Origin: Candidatus Woesearchaeota archaeon
GTDB taxonomy: Archaea; Nanobdellota; Nanobdellia; SCGC-AAA011-G17; JAGVZY01
Assembly (NCBI GenBank): GCA_018302225.1
Contig: JAGVZY010000006.1
Coordinates: 1 to 36,574 of the forward strand
Direction: 5' to 3'
DNA length: 36,574 nt
Under the pieces are notes generated by a model that was given only the letters and a program-made list of their open reading frames with translations, was not told the DNA's origin and did not search any database. Numbering within the stretch: the stretch's first letter is position 1; the number at the start of each line of letters is the position of its first letter. Below, piece by piece: positions 7,077-14,481 of this stretch. Made by a program: the position numbers and the translations under genes.

Positions 7077-7574
7077 ATGTCATGGAATGATTATGAAATC
7101 TCTGCTGAGAAGGGTCCTTTCTCTATTATCATGAGAGTGTTTTTTCTTTTTCTGATCATGGGAATTATCATCGGCATCATTGGCTATGCTATTTCCTGGT
7201 TTAGTGAAACCGGAAAGGTGGCCAAAGAGGAGTTCGGGGCCAGGGCGCTTCTGGAAAAGTATGAATGGTTTAAAAATGCATCTGCTACGCTGGATAAGCA
7301 GAAAGCAGATATCCAAGTATATGAAAAACGCATTTCGATGATGGAAGAAGATTATAAAAATCTTCCGAGAAACAAGTGGTCGCGCGAAGATCGCGAACAG
7401 TGCAATGTATGGAAATCCGAGGTTGCAGGAATAATTGCAGGTTACAATGGTCTTGTAGCAGAATACAATGCACAGATGGCCAAGTTCAACTGGCGCTTTG
7501 CTAATGCAGGTATGCTTCCTGAAGGGGCCACTGAGCCAGTGAGAAGAAAATACAAAGAGTATAAAATAGAATAA
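7077..7574 (+). CDS. Membrane-anchored coiled-coil protein (165 aa)
   Basis: A short N-terminal segment, one strong membrane helix (about residues 18-42, Gly/Ile-rich), a coiled-coil region (about 50-105) and a conserved-looking C-terminal helix pair with Asn-Gly-Leu-Val-Ala-Glu-Tyr-Asn near residue 138. The layout resembles LemA-like or phage spanin-like proteins, but I cannot place it in a named family; I have an unverified memory of similar proteins in bacteria and phages. The start has AAAGGAGGA 9 bases upstream. The two following genes are close behind (20 and 33 bases) and are probably co-transcribed. Arginine codons include CGC twice within 15 bases, unlike the archaeal half. Confidence 0.75.
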   Translation: MSWNDYEISAEKGPFSIIMRVFFLFLIMGIIIGIIGYAISWFSETGKVAKEEFGARALLEKYEWFKNASATLDKQKADIQVYEKRISMMEEDYKNLPRNKWSREDREQCNVWKSEVAGIIAGYNGLVAEYNAQMAKFNWRFANAGMLPEGATEPVRRKYKEYKIE

Positions 7575-7594
7575 TTAAAAAGGGGGTGAGTTTA

Positions 7595-8161
7595 TTGAAG
7601 AAGTTTTTTGTTATATTCCTTGTGATTATACTTCTTTTCATTGTAAGCGGAATTTATACCCGTGTTTTTTCAGAACCTAAGGCTGCTTCCGGTGTAAAGA
7701 AAGTCAATGTCCGAGTTCCTGTGGATGCTGACGGTTATACCATAGAACAAAAAAACGTTGCCCGAAGGTTGATAGAAGACAACAAGCCAGGTTCAATCAA
7801 ACACCTTTATGTCATTTCAGCTTACAGTGGCCAGGTCCTGATCTACAGTACTGTGAATGGCAAAGTCACAAGTTCAGGAAAAAGACTAAGCCCTTATACA
7901 ATTACTGAAGGTGGGGAGTACATTCCTGGAGATCCTTTTCCGGTGAATATCGGCGGTGAAACAAGGTACACTACTGAAGTTCTTCAGGACGATGGTACTT
8001 ATGGGCGTTCAATTCCTTATCTTTTTTGGTGGGATACAAAAGGAGTTTACCATCAGCATTATATTACTGGTGGGCAAATGGTTCATATTTCTAATCAATC
8101 TCTGGCAGTAAAGAGCATAGTCATCAACATGGAACTTACCAAAAAGAATTCAGAAGAGTAA
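7595..8161 (+). CDS. Secreted/anchored protein, tandem paralogue 1 (188 aa)
   Basis: TTG at 7595 is preferred to GTG at 7586, because AGGGGGTG then has normal spacing and the protein starts Met-Lys-Lys. A hydrophobic segment (about residues 4-22) is a signal anchor or an uncleaved signal; there is no lipobox. The body is about 70 percent identical by eye to the next gene, strongest from Lys-His-Leu-Tyr-Val-Ile-Ser-Ala-Tyr-Ser-Gly-Gln to the Tyr-His-Gln-His-Tyr motif. The paired histidines and the Trp-Trp-Asp before them are candidate functional residues. The family is not named by me; exported location is supported, function unknown. Confidence 0.8.
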   Translation: MKKFFVIFLVIILLFIVSGIYTRVFSEPKAASGVKKVNVRVPVDADGYTIEQKNVARRLIEDNKPGSIKHLYVISAYSGQVLIYSTVNGKVTSSGKRLSPYTITEGGEYIPGDPFPVNIGGETRYTTEVLQDDGTYGRSIPYLFWWDTKGVYHQHYITGGQMVHISNQSLAVKSIVINMELTKKNSEE

Positions 8162-8194
8162 GATACCCCAAAAATTATAAGGAGGTACAAAATT

Positions 8195-8770
8195 ATGAAA
8201 AAAGGTATATTCTCTTTTCTGATTCTCTTGATTCTTGTTCCAATGACTATGACTAATACGGGGTGTGGAATGACAACCGCACCTCCAAAGTCGGCATCTG
8301 GAGTAAGTAAAGCCAATGTAAAAGTTCCTACAGATGTAAACAATCTTACACGCGAGCAAAAAAATGTTGGCAGAAGGCTACTTGATGAAAATAAACCCGG
8401 TGCAGTTCAGCATCTCTATATCATTTCAGCCTACAGTGGCCAGGTCCTGATCTATAGTACTGTGAAGGGCAAAGTCACAAGTTCAGGAAAAAGACTAAGC
8501 CCCTATACAGTTTCTGAAGGTGGAGGGTGCATTCCTGGAGATCCTTTTCCGGTGAATATCGGCGGTGAAACAAGATATACTGCTGAAGTTCTTCAGGATG
8601 ATGGTACTTATGGATCTTCAGATGAATATTTATTCTGGTGGGATACAAAAGGAATTTACCATCAGCATTATATAGAAGATGGTCAGATTATCCATATTTC
8701 TGATCAGCCCATTGCTGTAAAAAGTGTTATCATTAACATGGAACTTACTTCGAAAGAAGAAGGTTCTTAA
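8195..8770 (+). CDS. Predicted lipoprotein, tandem paralogue 2 (191 aa)
   Basis: This is the second copy of the duplicated family. The signal sequence ends Asn-Thr-Gly-Cys-Gly near residues 21-25, a plausible lipobox, so this copy may be lipid-anchored while paralogue 1 is not. Long DNA blocks are nearly identical between the two genes, such as CAGTGGCCAGGTCCTGAT, showing a recent duplication or ongoing gene conversion. AAGGAGGT lies 9 bases before the ATG. It ends in a strong terminator at 8781-8823. It carries the same Trp-Trp-Asp-Thr-Lys-Gly and Tyr-His-Gln-His-Tyr motifs. Confidence 0.8.
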   Translation: MKKGIFSFLILLILVPMTMTNTGCGMTTAPPKSASGVSKANVKVPTDVNNLTREQKNVGRRLLDENKPGAVQHLYIISAYSGQVLIYSTVKGKVTSSGKRLSPYTVSEGGGCIPGDPFPVNIGGETRYTAEVLQDDGTYGSSDEYLFWWDTKGIYHQHYIEDGQIIHISDQPIAVKSVIINMELTSKEEGS

Positions 8771-8780
8771 TCCATTCCTA

Positions 8781-8823
8781 AAAGTGGGGCTTATTTCTTA
8801 ATTGATTTGAGCCCCACTTTTTT
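8781..8823 (+). terminator. Intrinsic terminator
   Basis: AAAGTGGGGCT at 8781-8791 pairs with AGCCCCACTTT at 8810-8820 and is followed by T residues. It is placed directly before repeat B, as at 2755-2793. Confidence 0.85.
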
Positions 8824-8864
8824 CTTTTGAAAAAAATCTGGAAATTATTTCCAGTTTGAGATAG
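8817..8864 (+). repeat. Intergenic repeat B, copy 2, with 17-bp palindrome
   Basis: Nearly identical to 2787-2834, including the palindrome CTGGAAATTATTTCCAG at 8838-8854. The upstream terminator arms differ completely between the two copies, so the conserved unit starts at the T-tract. Here it precedes only a possible 11-codon frame (ATG at 8906, stop at 8941). Confidence 0.8.
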
Positions 8865-8941
8865 TAGGTATTTAAAATTCTTCTAAGGGAGATGATTTCA
8901 ATGATATGAATCTATTCCAGATTACAACTGAATATCATTAA

Positions 8942-8968
8942 GGCCAAATCCTACTTGGCCGTTTTTTT
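8942..8968 (+). terminator. Intrinsic terminator at the edge of the bacterial-type segment
   Basis: GGCCAA at 8942-8947 pairs with TTGGCC at 8955-8960 across a 7-base loop, followed by G and seven T. It is the last bacterial-looking element before the AT-rich archaeal sequence. Confidence 0.75.
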
Positions 8969-9226
8969 ATCTTAAATATTAACAATAGTTTACTTTTTGT
9001 AAACTTTGTTTAATTTTTTATTAAGTTAAAAATAAACAATAGTTAATATTTTATTGGAAATTTTGGTAAAAACAAAAGTATATAAATAGAAAATCACTGA
9101 AATTTTACAATAAAGAGGGTTGTAAAAACAGGTTGAGTTAGTAAAAAAGTAAATAGACTAATTTATATATAATGTTTTTTCAAAACTCTTGTTTTCTGTA
9201 GGGGGTTTTATATTTAGAGGACTAAA
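8969..9226 (+). promoter_or_regulatory. Gene-free AT-rich region with archaeal promoter signals
   Basis: This is the archaeal side of the join; the whole gene-free stretch from 8771 to 9226 also holds the terminators and repeat B above. AACAATAGTT occurs twice (about 8980 and 9033), with a hairpin AGTTTAC/GTAAACT at about 8988-9006 between them. A second inverted repeat, TTTTACAA/TTGTAAAA, is at 9103-9127. Two TATA-like boxes are visible: TATATAAATA at about 9079-9088 and TTTATATATAA at 9162-9172. The second probably serves the gene at 9227, which also has a GAGGA site. The first could start a short RNA, but nothing confirms this. Confidence 0.5.
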
Positions 9227-10078
9227 ATGACAACACCTTCCCAGCAGAATACAAGTCTTGAAAAGAAAAAGGATATTTTATTTTATAATCAGGTATATAT
9301 TCTTGGGCAAGATTTTAAAGTAATTCAAGCTTTAAATAAACAAACAAGAAGAGCATATTTTCCTATTCCTGTAGACCAAGAATCACCATTAACTACTGGA
9401 GCAATTTTAGTTTTGAATATGAACCATGAACAACTTAATGATTATTGCCATAATTTAACTATAACAGATAATGTTCATTTAGAACATTTTACTTATCCAG
9501 ATATCATACTTGCAAATTTAAGAAGAGATTGTGATAGGGCAAGAGTTTTTGTAAATGATAATTTAATGTTTGATACAATTTTACACTTTGATTACAATGT
9601 GAAAGCGAGTGTGTGCGCTAAATTTGGTGTAAAAAATATAGATCATGATTTATACACAAAAGCATTGGGTGAAGCAAAAAAAGATTCAAAAGAATCTACA
9701 AGAATAACTACTGCTTTATTAACCAGTATTGGTTTAGGTTTACCAGTTATAATTTCTTCTAAAACTGTAAGGCCACAAAAAGATTATGATGTTGCAATGA
9801 TGGTATTGGATGGTTCTGGAAGAAGGATGTGTTTTAGTAGATTAGGCACAGGAAGAGTTGCATTGTTTGGAGAAAATGGAATTGAAAGAGAAGTTTTTTT
9901 AGAAATAAGACCAAAAGCAGAACCAGACAAAATATTTCATAAAATAAAAAGTTATAACAAAGTTTATCCTGTTGCGTTTGTAGAAAGAAGATATAAGTAT
10001 GATGAAAATACTAGATGCGTAAAAATGACTGGAGAAAGACTTATTTCTAAGGCAGATATTGATAGTTGGAGAAGATAA
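9227..10078 (+). CDS. Hypothetical protein (283 aa)
   Basis: Not recognised. It is soluble, with no signal peptide and one mildly hydrophobic stretch (about residues 160-178, Thr-Ala-Leu-Leu-Thr-Ser-Ile-Gly-Leu-Gly-Leu-Pro) probably buried in the core. His and Asp residues are scattered, and a Gly-Ser-Gly-Arg-Arg near residue 200 could bind phosphate or nucleic acid, but this is weak. Arginine is almost all AGA/AGG, as in the following genes. TTTATATATAA at 9162-9172 is the likely TATA box and GAGGA the ribosome binding site. It is the first gene on the archaeal side. Confidence 0.7.
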   Translation: MTTPSQQNTSLEKKKDILFYNQVYILGQDFKVIQALNKQTRRAYFPIPVDQESPLTTGAILVLNMNHEQLNDYCHNLTITDNVHLEHFTYPDIILANLRRDCDRARVFVNDNLMFDTILHFDYNVKASVCAKFGVKNIDHDLYTKALGEAKKDSKESTRITTALLTSIGLGLPVIISSKTVRPQKDYDVAMMVLDGSGRRMCFSRLGTGRVALFGENGIEREVFLEIRPKAEPDKIFHKIKSYNKVYPVAFVERRYKYDENTRCVKMTGERLISKADIDSWRR

Positions 10079-10139
10079 TTAAGAAAAAGTTTATAAATTT
10101 TAGTGTAATAAATGTACTATAATCTAAGGGAGGATTAAA

Positions 10140-10892
10140 ATGAAAAAGATATTATTTGGTTTTGTTATAACCCTATTACTCGTATGTTCTTTTGCAATTG
10201 CAGAAGAGGGAGTTGTAACTGATAATACTGAAAAAGTAATCGCTGTTTCGGAGAATGAGAGTTTAACAGAAAGTGTGGATGAGGTTGCATTGGATGCACA
10301 AGCAGATGAATCATTAGGTTTTTTTTATAATCTTGGACAAAACTTAAAACTTGCACTTATAAGAAATAAAGAAAAAAGAGCAGAATTAGCATTAAGAATA
10401 GCTAATGAAAAGATGGCTCAAGTGAATAAGATTTCTAAATTAAATGACCCCATAAAATTAGAAAAAGCATTAGCACGACAAGAAAAAGCACAAGCAAAGG
10501 CAGACAAATTAATTGAAAAATTAGAAACTGAAGATGCTAAAAATGTTGAAGCTATTGAAAGAATAAGAAATAAAACTCAAGAGCAAACTGCTAAGGTTTC
10601 TGAAATAAAAACAAGAATTCTTGAAAGACAAAAAGATAAAATGACTCCAGAGCAAATCACACATCTTGAAGAAGTTTTTGCAAAAATAGAAGCAAAAGCA
10701 CAAGAGAGAATGGAAAAGAAGTTAGAAGTTAAAAAACAAATTAAAGAAAAACTTCAAGAAAGAAATGAAACTAAAACTGGGTTAAAAGAGCAGATTCAAA
10801 AAAACAAAGATGAAATAAATGCAACCAAAGCTCAAATACAAGAACGGAAACAAGTAAAAGTTGAACAAAAGGAGCAAATGCAAACTCAATAA
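10140..10892 (+). CDS. Secreted coiled-coil protein (250 aa)
   Basis: A signal peptide (residues 1-21, cleavage near Ile-Ala-Glu) is followed by an acidic spacer and then, from about residue 75 to the end, an almost unbroken Lys/Glu/Gln-rich helix with heptad spacing. There are no cysteines and no enzymatic motif. It resembles the secreted coiled-coil proteins often seen in DPANN archaea (unverified memory). TATA box TTTATAAAT is at 10090-10098 and GGGAGGA lies before the ATG. The role is probably structural or in the envelope. A small hairpin with T runs at 10895-10933 lies between this gene and the convergent MEMO gene. Confidence 0.75.
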   Translation: MKKILFGFVITLLLVCSFAIAEEGVVTDNTEKVIAVSENESLTESVDEVALDAQADESLGFFYNLGQNLKLALIRNKEKRAELALRIANEKMAQVNKISKLNDPIKLEKALARQEKAQAKADKLIEKLETEDAKNVEAIERIRNKTQEQTAKVSEIKTRILERQKDKMTPEQITHLEEVFAKIEAKAQERMEKKLEVKKQIKEKLQERNETKTGLKEQIQKNKDEINATKAQIQERKQVKVEQKEQMQTQ

Positions 10893-10941
10893 AAAGCAAG
10901 TCAGGCATAAGCTTGATTTTTTCTTTTTTTATTTATTCTTT

Positions 10942-11769
10942 TTATTCAAATATAATTGAACAATAACTAACTGAACTCTCTGTATCCTTTGTAATCTCTG
11001 CTGAAGTAGAATAATTTATTATTCTTACTTTTTTAACATTTAATTCATTTAAAATTTCTAAACCGCAAGCAATTGCATATTTACCACAAATAGTTTTTTC
11101 TTTTTTATCACAATTCTCAACAAAACCATGTGAGTCTAATTTTTTGATGTAACTTATCGATTCTTCATCTAAGGATTTTATATTTTTTTGTAATAAATTA
11201 GGATTTCTTATTTGTGAAAAAGGAGTATAATCATAGTTTAAACCATAATGTGTAAAATCACTGCTCATGATTATACAAGGTTTGAGAGAGTTTTCTTTTA
11301 TGAATGGGATTATTTTTTTAGAGGTTTCTAACCAATCTTCACCTATAATAATGGGAATAATTTTGGCATTAGGAAAGAGATATTTAATAAAAGGAAGTTG
11401 TACTTCAATTGAGTGTTCATTTTCGTGTAAAGAAATTTTAATTGTTTTAGATAAGTGTAAGGATAGTTTAGCGGTTTTTAATATTCCTAATGGAGTTTCA
11501 TAATCTTCTAAACAGATAGAAGTTCCTCTACCTTGATGATTTGTTCCAAGTATAATAAACAAATCTATTTTTTTATTTATTAGTTCTTTATATCCTAAAG
11601 CAGAGCATTTACCTGAATATAAATAACCTGCATGTGGAGAAATTAACCCTTTTACTAAGGAATTATCTTTATGCATGCTTGTAAACTCTAAAGTTTCACT
11701 TAGAAATTGTTTTAATACATCTGGATTAGAAGGATAAAATTGACCTGAAACAAAGGGCTTTCTTGTCAT
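10942..11769 (-). CDS. MEMO1 family / AmmeMemoRadiSam system protein B (275 aa)
   Basis: The whole protein matches the MEMO family layout: Gly-Gln-Phe-Tyr-Pro near the N-terminus, Ser-Pro-His-Ala-Gly-Tyr-Tyr-Ser-Gly-like motif with His46, Leu-Gly-Thr-Asn-His with His78, Ser-Ser-Asp-Phe-Thr-His-Tyr-Gly near 170, and Ile-Cys-Gly-Lys with Cys228. In human MEMO1 the residues equivalent to His46, His78 and Cys228 bind metal; family members resemble class III extradiol dioxygenases. In prokaryotes the gene often accompanies AMMECR1 and a radical SAM gene, but neither is nearby here. The gene is probably leaderless: an AT-rich TATA element at 11789-11801 is centred 26 bases upstream of the ATG. Biochemical role unknown. 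Confidence 0.9.
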   Translation of the reverse strand: MTRKPFVSGQFYPSNPDVLKQFLSETLEFTSMHKDNSLVKGLISPHAGYLYSGKCSALGYKELINKKIDLFIILGTNHQGRGTSICLEDYETPLGILKTAKLSLHLSKTIKISLHENEHSIEVQLPFIKYLFPNAKIIPIIIGEDWLETSKKIIPFIKENSLKPCIIMSSDFTHYGLNYDYTPFSQIRNPNLLQKNIKSLDEESISYIKKLDSHGFVENCDKKEKTICGKYAIACGLEILNELNVKKVRIINYSTSAEITKDTESSVSYCSIIFE

Positions 11770-11838
11770 AATTTAAGATAAATACACCAAAATATAAATA
11801 AGTTTCGAATAAAAATAAAAATTAAGAAAAAGGAAGGT

Positions 11839-12303
11839 TTAAACAACCTTCTTGATTATACTTCCACCAGTTGTTTGATTTCCAAGTGCACCTTGTGGAT
11901 CATAACTTACTGCTATATCTGCTTTAAAGTTATCTCCAGATGTTAAACCTGTACATGGAATTGCGAAAGTTTGTGTTCCACTAGTACTTATTTGGTTGTC
12001 TGCTGAGAAAGTTTGTGTACATGAACTGTAAATATCACCATTTGAATCTTTGAAACTGATTGCATTCACAGTAACTTTTCTATCGCCACCATTTCTTATC
12101 ATTAATGTTACACCTGTTGTGTCTGCTTTACAACCTGAAATTCCACCTTCAACTGAAAGCGGTGCATTTAAAATACACTGCTCAGGTAACAAGCTTTGCG
12201 GTTTGATAAAGTAAGCTAACAAACCTATAGCAATAAGAACAACTAAAATTGCCCAACCATAAGTCATTAAAAACTCCATGGCTGCTTGACCTTTTTTATT
12301 CAT
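11839..12303 (-). CDS. Archaeal type IV pilin-like protein (154 aa)
   Basis: The N-terminus Met-Asn-Lys-Lys-Gly-Gln-Ala-Ala-Met-Glu-Phe is a class III signal peptide: archaeal prepilin peptidase should cut after Gly5, leaving Gln at +1 and Glu near +5, followed by a hydrophobic helix (about residues 11-31). The rest is a small beta-rich domain with four cysteines, suited to disulfides outside the cell. It is likely a major pilin, assembled by the secretion ATPase and platform genes at 25809-30486, although it lies 14 kb away. Its leader has TATA box ATTTATATAG (12363-12372, minus strand) and GAGGTGATA before the ATG, so strong expression is plausible. Confidence 0.9.
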   Translation of the reverse strand: MNKKGQAAMEFLMTYGWAILVVLIAIGLLAYFIKPQSLLPEQCILNAPLSVEGGISGCKADTTGVTLMIRNGGDRKVTVNAISFKDSNGDIYSSCTQTFSADNQISTSGTQTFAIPCTGLTSGDNFKADIAVSYDPQGALGNQTTGGSIIKKVV

Positions 12304-12389
12304 TTTATCACCTCAATTTTTTAATATTAAATATGTTAATTAATCTTTATATTCTTAAACTTCTATATAAATCTTTGCATAAAAAGGGT

Positions 12390-13049
12390 TTAATTGCCTT
12401 TTTTCTTCTTTTCTATAAATTTATATGCAAACCAAATAAGAATTACTAAGGCCAAGAATAAGACTAATAATCTTAGATATTTACTAAATTCATTCCAGAA
12501 TCTTATTATTGAATAGATTATAGTTAAAATTCCTCCACCTAAAATTCCAGAACCTATTGATTCATAAGAAATAAAATAAGCTCCAGCCATTAAAGCTATT
12601 AATCCAATTATACCTAAAATTATAAAATTAACCAAATTATATTTTTTCATTACTTGTCTGTAAGTTGTTTCACAAGTGCATTGTAATGAGTTCATAGAAG
12701 TGTAAATTTCTGTGCATTTTTGAATATTTTCTGAAGGAACATTTCTTTGTAAAGAAATTAAATCTAGCTTTGGACAAGTATAATTATTATCTTTGTTGTA
12801 TACTTCTGAATAAGTCTGGTATCCACCATAATATCTATAGTCTTCTATTGCATAAATCTGAGCCTTATCAAAAGTATTATTAGATACACAAAACTCATTT
12901 GATTGTGAGATTAATGATTGTATTTGTTCTTTTTCTGGACAAGAATCTTCATATTTAGGTTCTTCATAAAAAGTGTAAACTGTATAACCTACAAAGAAAA
13001 CAAAGATCAAAGCAATACCAATTGTAACAAATGTCTTTGCAATACCCAT
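12390..13049 (-). CDS. Membrane protein with cysteine-containing external domain (219 aa)
   Basis: A membrane helix at about residues 8-28 is followed by an external region of about 100 residues with six cysteines, then three further membrane segments (about 140-160, 163-183 and 190-210, with Gly-Ser-Gly-Ile-Leu-Gly-Gly-Gly) and a lysine-rich tail. I recall similar proteins as common hypothetical proteins in Woesearchaeota and relatives; not verified. It is leaderless from a TATA box shared with the divergent glycosyltransferase (13068-13081, about 25 bases upstream). The C-terminus lies 86 bases upstream of the pilin gene, with the pilin's own TATA box between them. Confidence 0.75.
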   Translation of the reverse strand: MGIAKTFVTIGIALIFVFFVGYTVYTFYEEPKYEDSCPEKEQIQSLISQSNEFCVSNNTFDKAQIYAIEDYRYYGGYQTYSEVYNKDNNYTCPKLDLISLQRNVPSENIQKCTEIYTSMNSLQCTCETTYRQVMKKYNLVNFIILGIIGLIALMAGAYFISYESIGSGILGGGILTIIYSIIRFWNEFSKYLRLLVLFLALVILIWFAYKFIEKKKKGN

Positions 13050-13067
13050 AATTTAAAGTATTTTTAG

Positions 13068-13081
13068 TAATTTATATATAT
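13068..13081. promoter_or_regulatory. Shared bidirectional TATA box
   Basis: The 54-base gap between the divergent start codons at 13049 (minus) and 13104 (plus) has one near-palindromic TATA stretch, AATTTATATATATT. Its centre is 25-28 bases from each ATG, the archaeal spacing for leaderless transcripts in both directions. No ribosome binding site precedes either ATG. Confidence 0.65.
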
Positions 13082-13103
13082 TTGCTTTATTTTTAAGGCT
13101 TTA

Positions 13104-13772
13104 ATGAAGACTATAGCAATAATACCTGCATATAATGAAGAAAAACATATTAAAAAAGTAATTTTAAATGTTCGAAAGTATGTTGATTGTGTTCTTGCTA
13201 TAAATGATGGTTCTAAAGATAAAACAATTAAAGAAATTAAAAAAACTAAATGTGAATTTATAGATTTTAAAGAAAATAAAGGCAAGGGTAATGCTATGAA
13301 AGCAGGTATTGAATATGCTATTTCTAACAAATTTGATGTTTTAGTTTTTATTGATGCAGATGGGCAGCATGATGCTTCTGAAATCCCTAAGTTAATAAGT
13401 GAAATTAAGAAAGGCTATGATATTATAATCGGAAGAAGAAAGAAAAGGCATAGTTCAATGCCTTTAATTAGGAGAGTTTCAAATTTTATTGCTTCATCTT
13501 TGGTTAGTTTAGTAATAAGACAAGATATAAGAGATGTTCAGTCAGGATATAGAGCAATAAGCGTTTCAAAATTAAAAGGATTAAAATTTGTTTCTCAAAG
13601 ATATGATATTGAAGCTGAAATGTTAATTAAATTGGCTAGAAATAAGGCAAAAATAAAAGAAGTTATAGTAAAAACAATTTATGCAGATGAAACAAGTACA
13701 GTTCATCTAATAAAAGATACTTATCAATTTTTTAGAATGCTATTTAAGGGTATAAAATGGGAATATTTTTAA
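13104..13772 (+). CDS. Family 2 glycosyltransferase, polyprenyl-phosphate type (222 aa)
   Basis: Classic GT-A/GT2 features: Ile-Pro-Ala-Tyr-Asn-Glu-Glu at residues 7-13, Asn-Asp-Gly-Ser-Lys-Asp at 34-39, and the metal- and nucleotide-sugar-binding Asp-Ala-Asp at 84-86 followed by Gly-Gln-His-Asp. The size and the Gly-Lys-Gly-Asn-Ala-Met motif near 61 match dolichyl-phosphate mannose/glucose synthase-like enzymes, which load a sugar on a polyprenyl phosphate on the cytoplasmic face of the membrane. There is no C-terminal membrane domain. The next gene, 23 bases downstream, is polyprenol-kinase-like, supporting a lipid-linked sugar role. It is probably leaderless. The sugar specificity cannot be read from sequence. 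Confidence 0.88.
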   Translation: MKTIAIIPAYNEEKHIKKVILNVRKYVDCVLAINDGSKDKTIKEIKKTKCEFIDFKENKGKGNAMKAGIEYAISNKFDVLVFIDADGQHDASEIPKLISEIKKGYDIIIGRRKKRHSSMPLIRRVSNFIASSLVSLVIRQDIRDVQSGYRAISVSKLKGLKFVSQRYDIEAEMLIKLARNKAKIKEVIVKTIYADETSTVHLIKDTYQFFRMLFKGIKWEYF

Positions 13773-13795
13773 GTAAATCTGATTTATAAATTAAA

Positions 13796-14458
13796 ATGGC
13801 TTGGAATTATAAAAAAGAGGTTGGAAGAAAAGCTATACATCTATTTTCTTTGCTATTTATTTTTATTTATATAATTGGTGCATGGTTGTTTGGGCATAGA
13901 GCTTCTTTAATAATTTTGGGAGTTATTTTAACTATATTAATTGAGATGGAATATCTTAGAATTGAAGCAAAATATAAAATTCCTCTATTATCTAAACTGT
14001 GGAAATATAAACGTGCAAAAGAAAAGCATAGATTGGGCGGAGAAGTTTTCTTTTTAATTGGAGTAATAATATGTTTGGCTTTACTAGATTTTAGAATTGC
14101 AGTTGCAGCAATTTTAATGACTACATTTGGAGATTTAGCTGCTGCATTGATTGGAAGACTAGGTAGAATAAAAATTCTTAGTTTTAAAACTTTGGAAGGA
14201 ATTTTAGCTGAGTTAATTATTGATTTATTTATAGGATTTTTGTTTGTAAGAGAATTAATAAATGGACAAGTCGGATGGTTAAGTGGAAATTTTACAAGCG
14301 CACCTATTTGGCCAGTAATTATTGTAATGGCTTTTACTGCAACTATAGTTGAAACTTTGGTTTTTAAAATAGATGATAATTTATTAATTCCATTATTTTC
14401 TGGAATAAATGGGCAGATTGCAATGTTAGTTTTAAATCTTGTTTTAGTATTTATTTGA
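13796..14458 (+). CDS. Polyprenol/dolichol kinase or CTP-transferase family membrane protein (220 aa)
   Basis: A polytopic protein of the COG0170 family (Sec59/Dgk1/phytol kinase group). Residues 6-16 carry Glu-Val-Gly-Arg-Lys-Ala-Ile-His-Leu, the family's N-terminal signature. Thr-Phe-Gly-Asp-Leu-Ala-Ala-Ala near 111-118 and Lys-Thr-Leu-Glu-Gly near 131-135 match the CTP-binding motifs. About six to seven membrane helices are visible. Members use CTP to phosphorylate polyprenols or related lipids. Together with the preceding GT2 gene this suggests making and loading a lipid carrier for glycan assembly. The substrate is unknown. No separate ribosome binding site is evident, so it is probably translated from a shared transcript. 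Confidence 0.82.
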   Translation: MAWNYKKEVGRKAIHLFSLLFIFIYIIGAWLFGHRASLIILGVILTILIEMEYLRIEAKYKIPLLSKLWKYKRAKEKHRLGGEVFFLIGVIICLALLDFRIAVAAILMTTFGDLAAALIGRLGRIKILSFKTLEGILAELIIDLFIGFLFVRELINGQVGWLSGNFTSAPIWPVIIVMAFTATIVETLVFKIDDNLLIPLFSGINGQIAMLVLNLVLVFI

Positions 14459-14481
14459 ATCAAATGATTATTCTGAGAAAA

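Noticed and set aside
8906-8941. 11-codon ATG frame after repeat B copy 2
   Set aside because: The nearest AAGGGAG is too far from the ATG and nothing else supports translation.
1-8970. Alternative genetic code (TGA recoded) in the bacterial-type segment
   Set aside because: Genes end normally at TAA or TAG, and no gene needs TGA readthrough; the only TGA stop seen (5858) is in a tiny doubtful frame.
13867-14463. 198-codon minus-strand frame opposite the polyprenol-kinase-like gene
   Set aside because: It mirrors a well-supported membrane protein gene; its Lys/Ile/Pro-rich translation is the usual antisense of membrane helices in AT-rich DNA.
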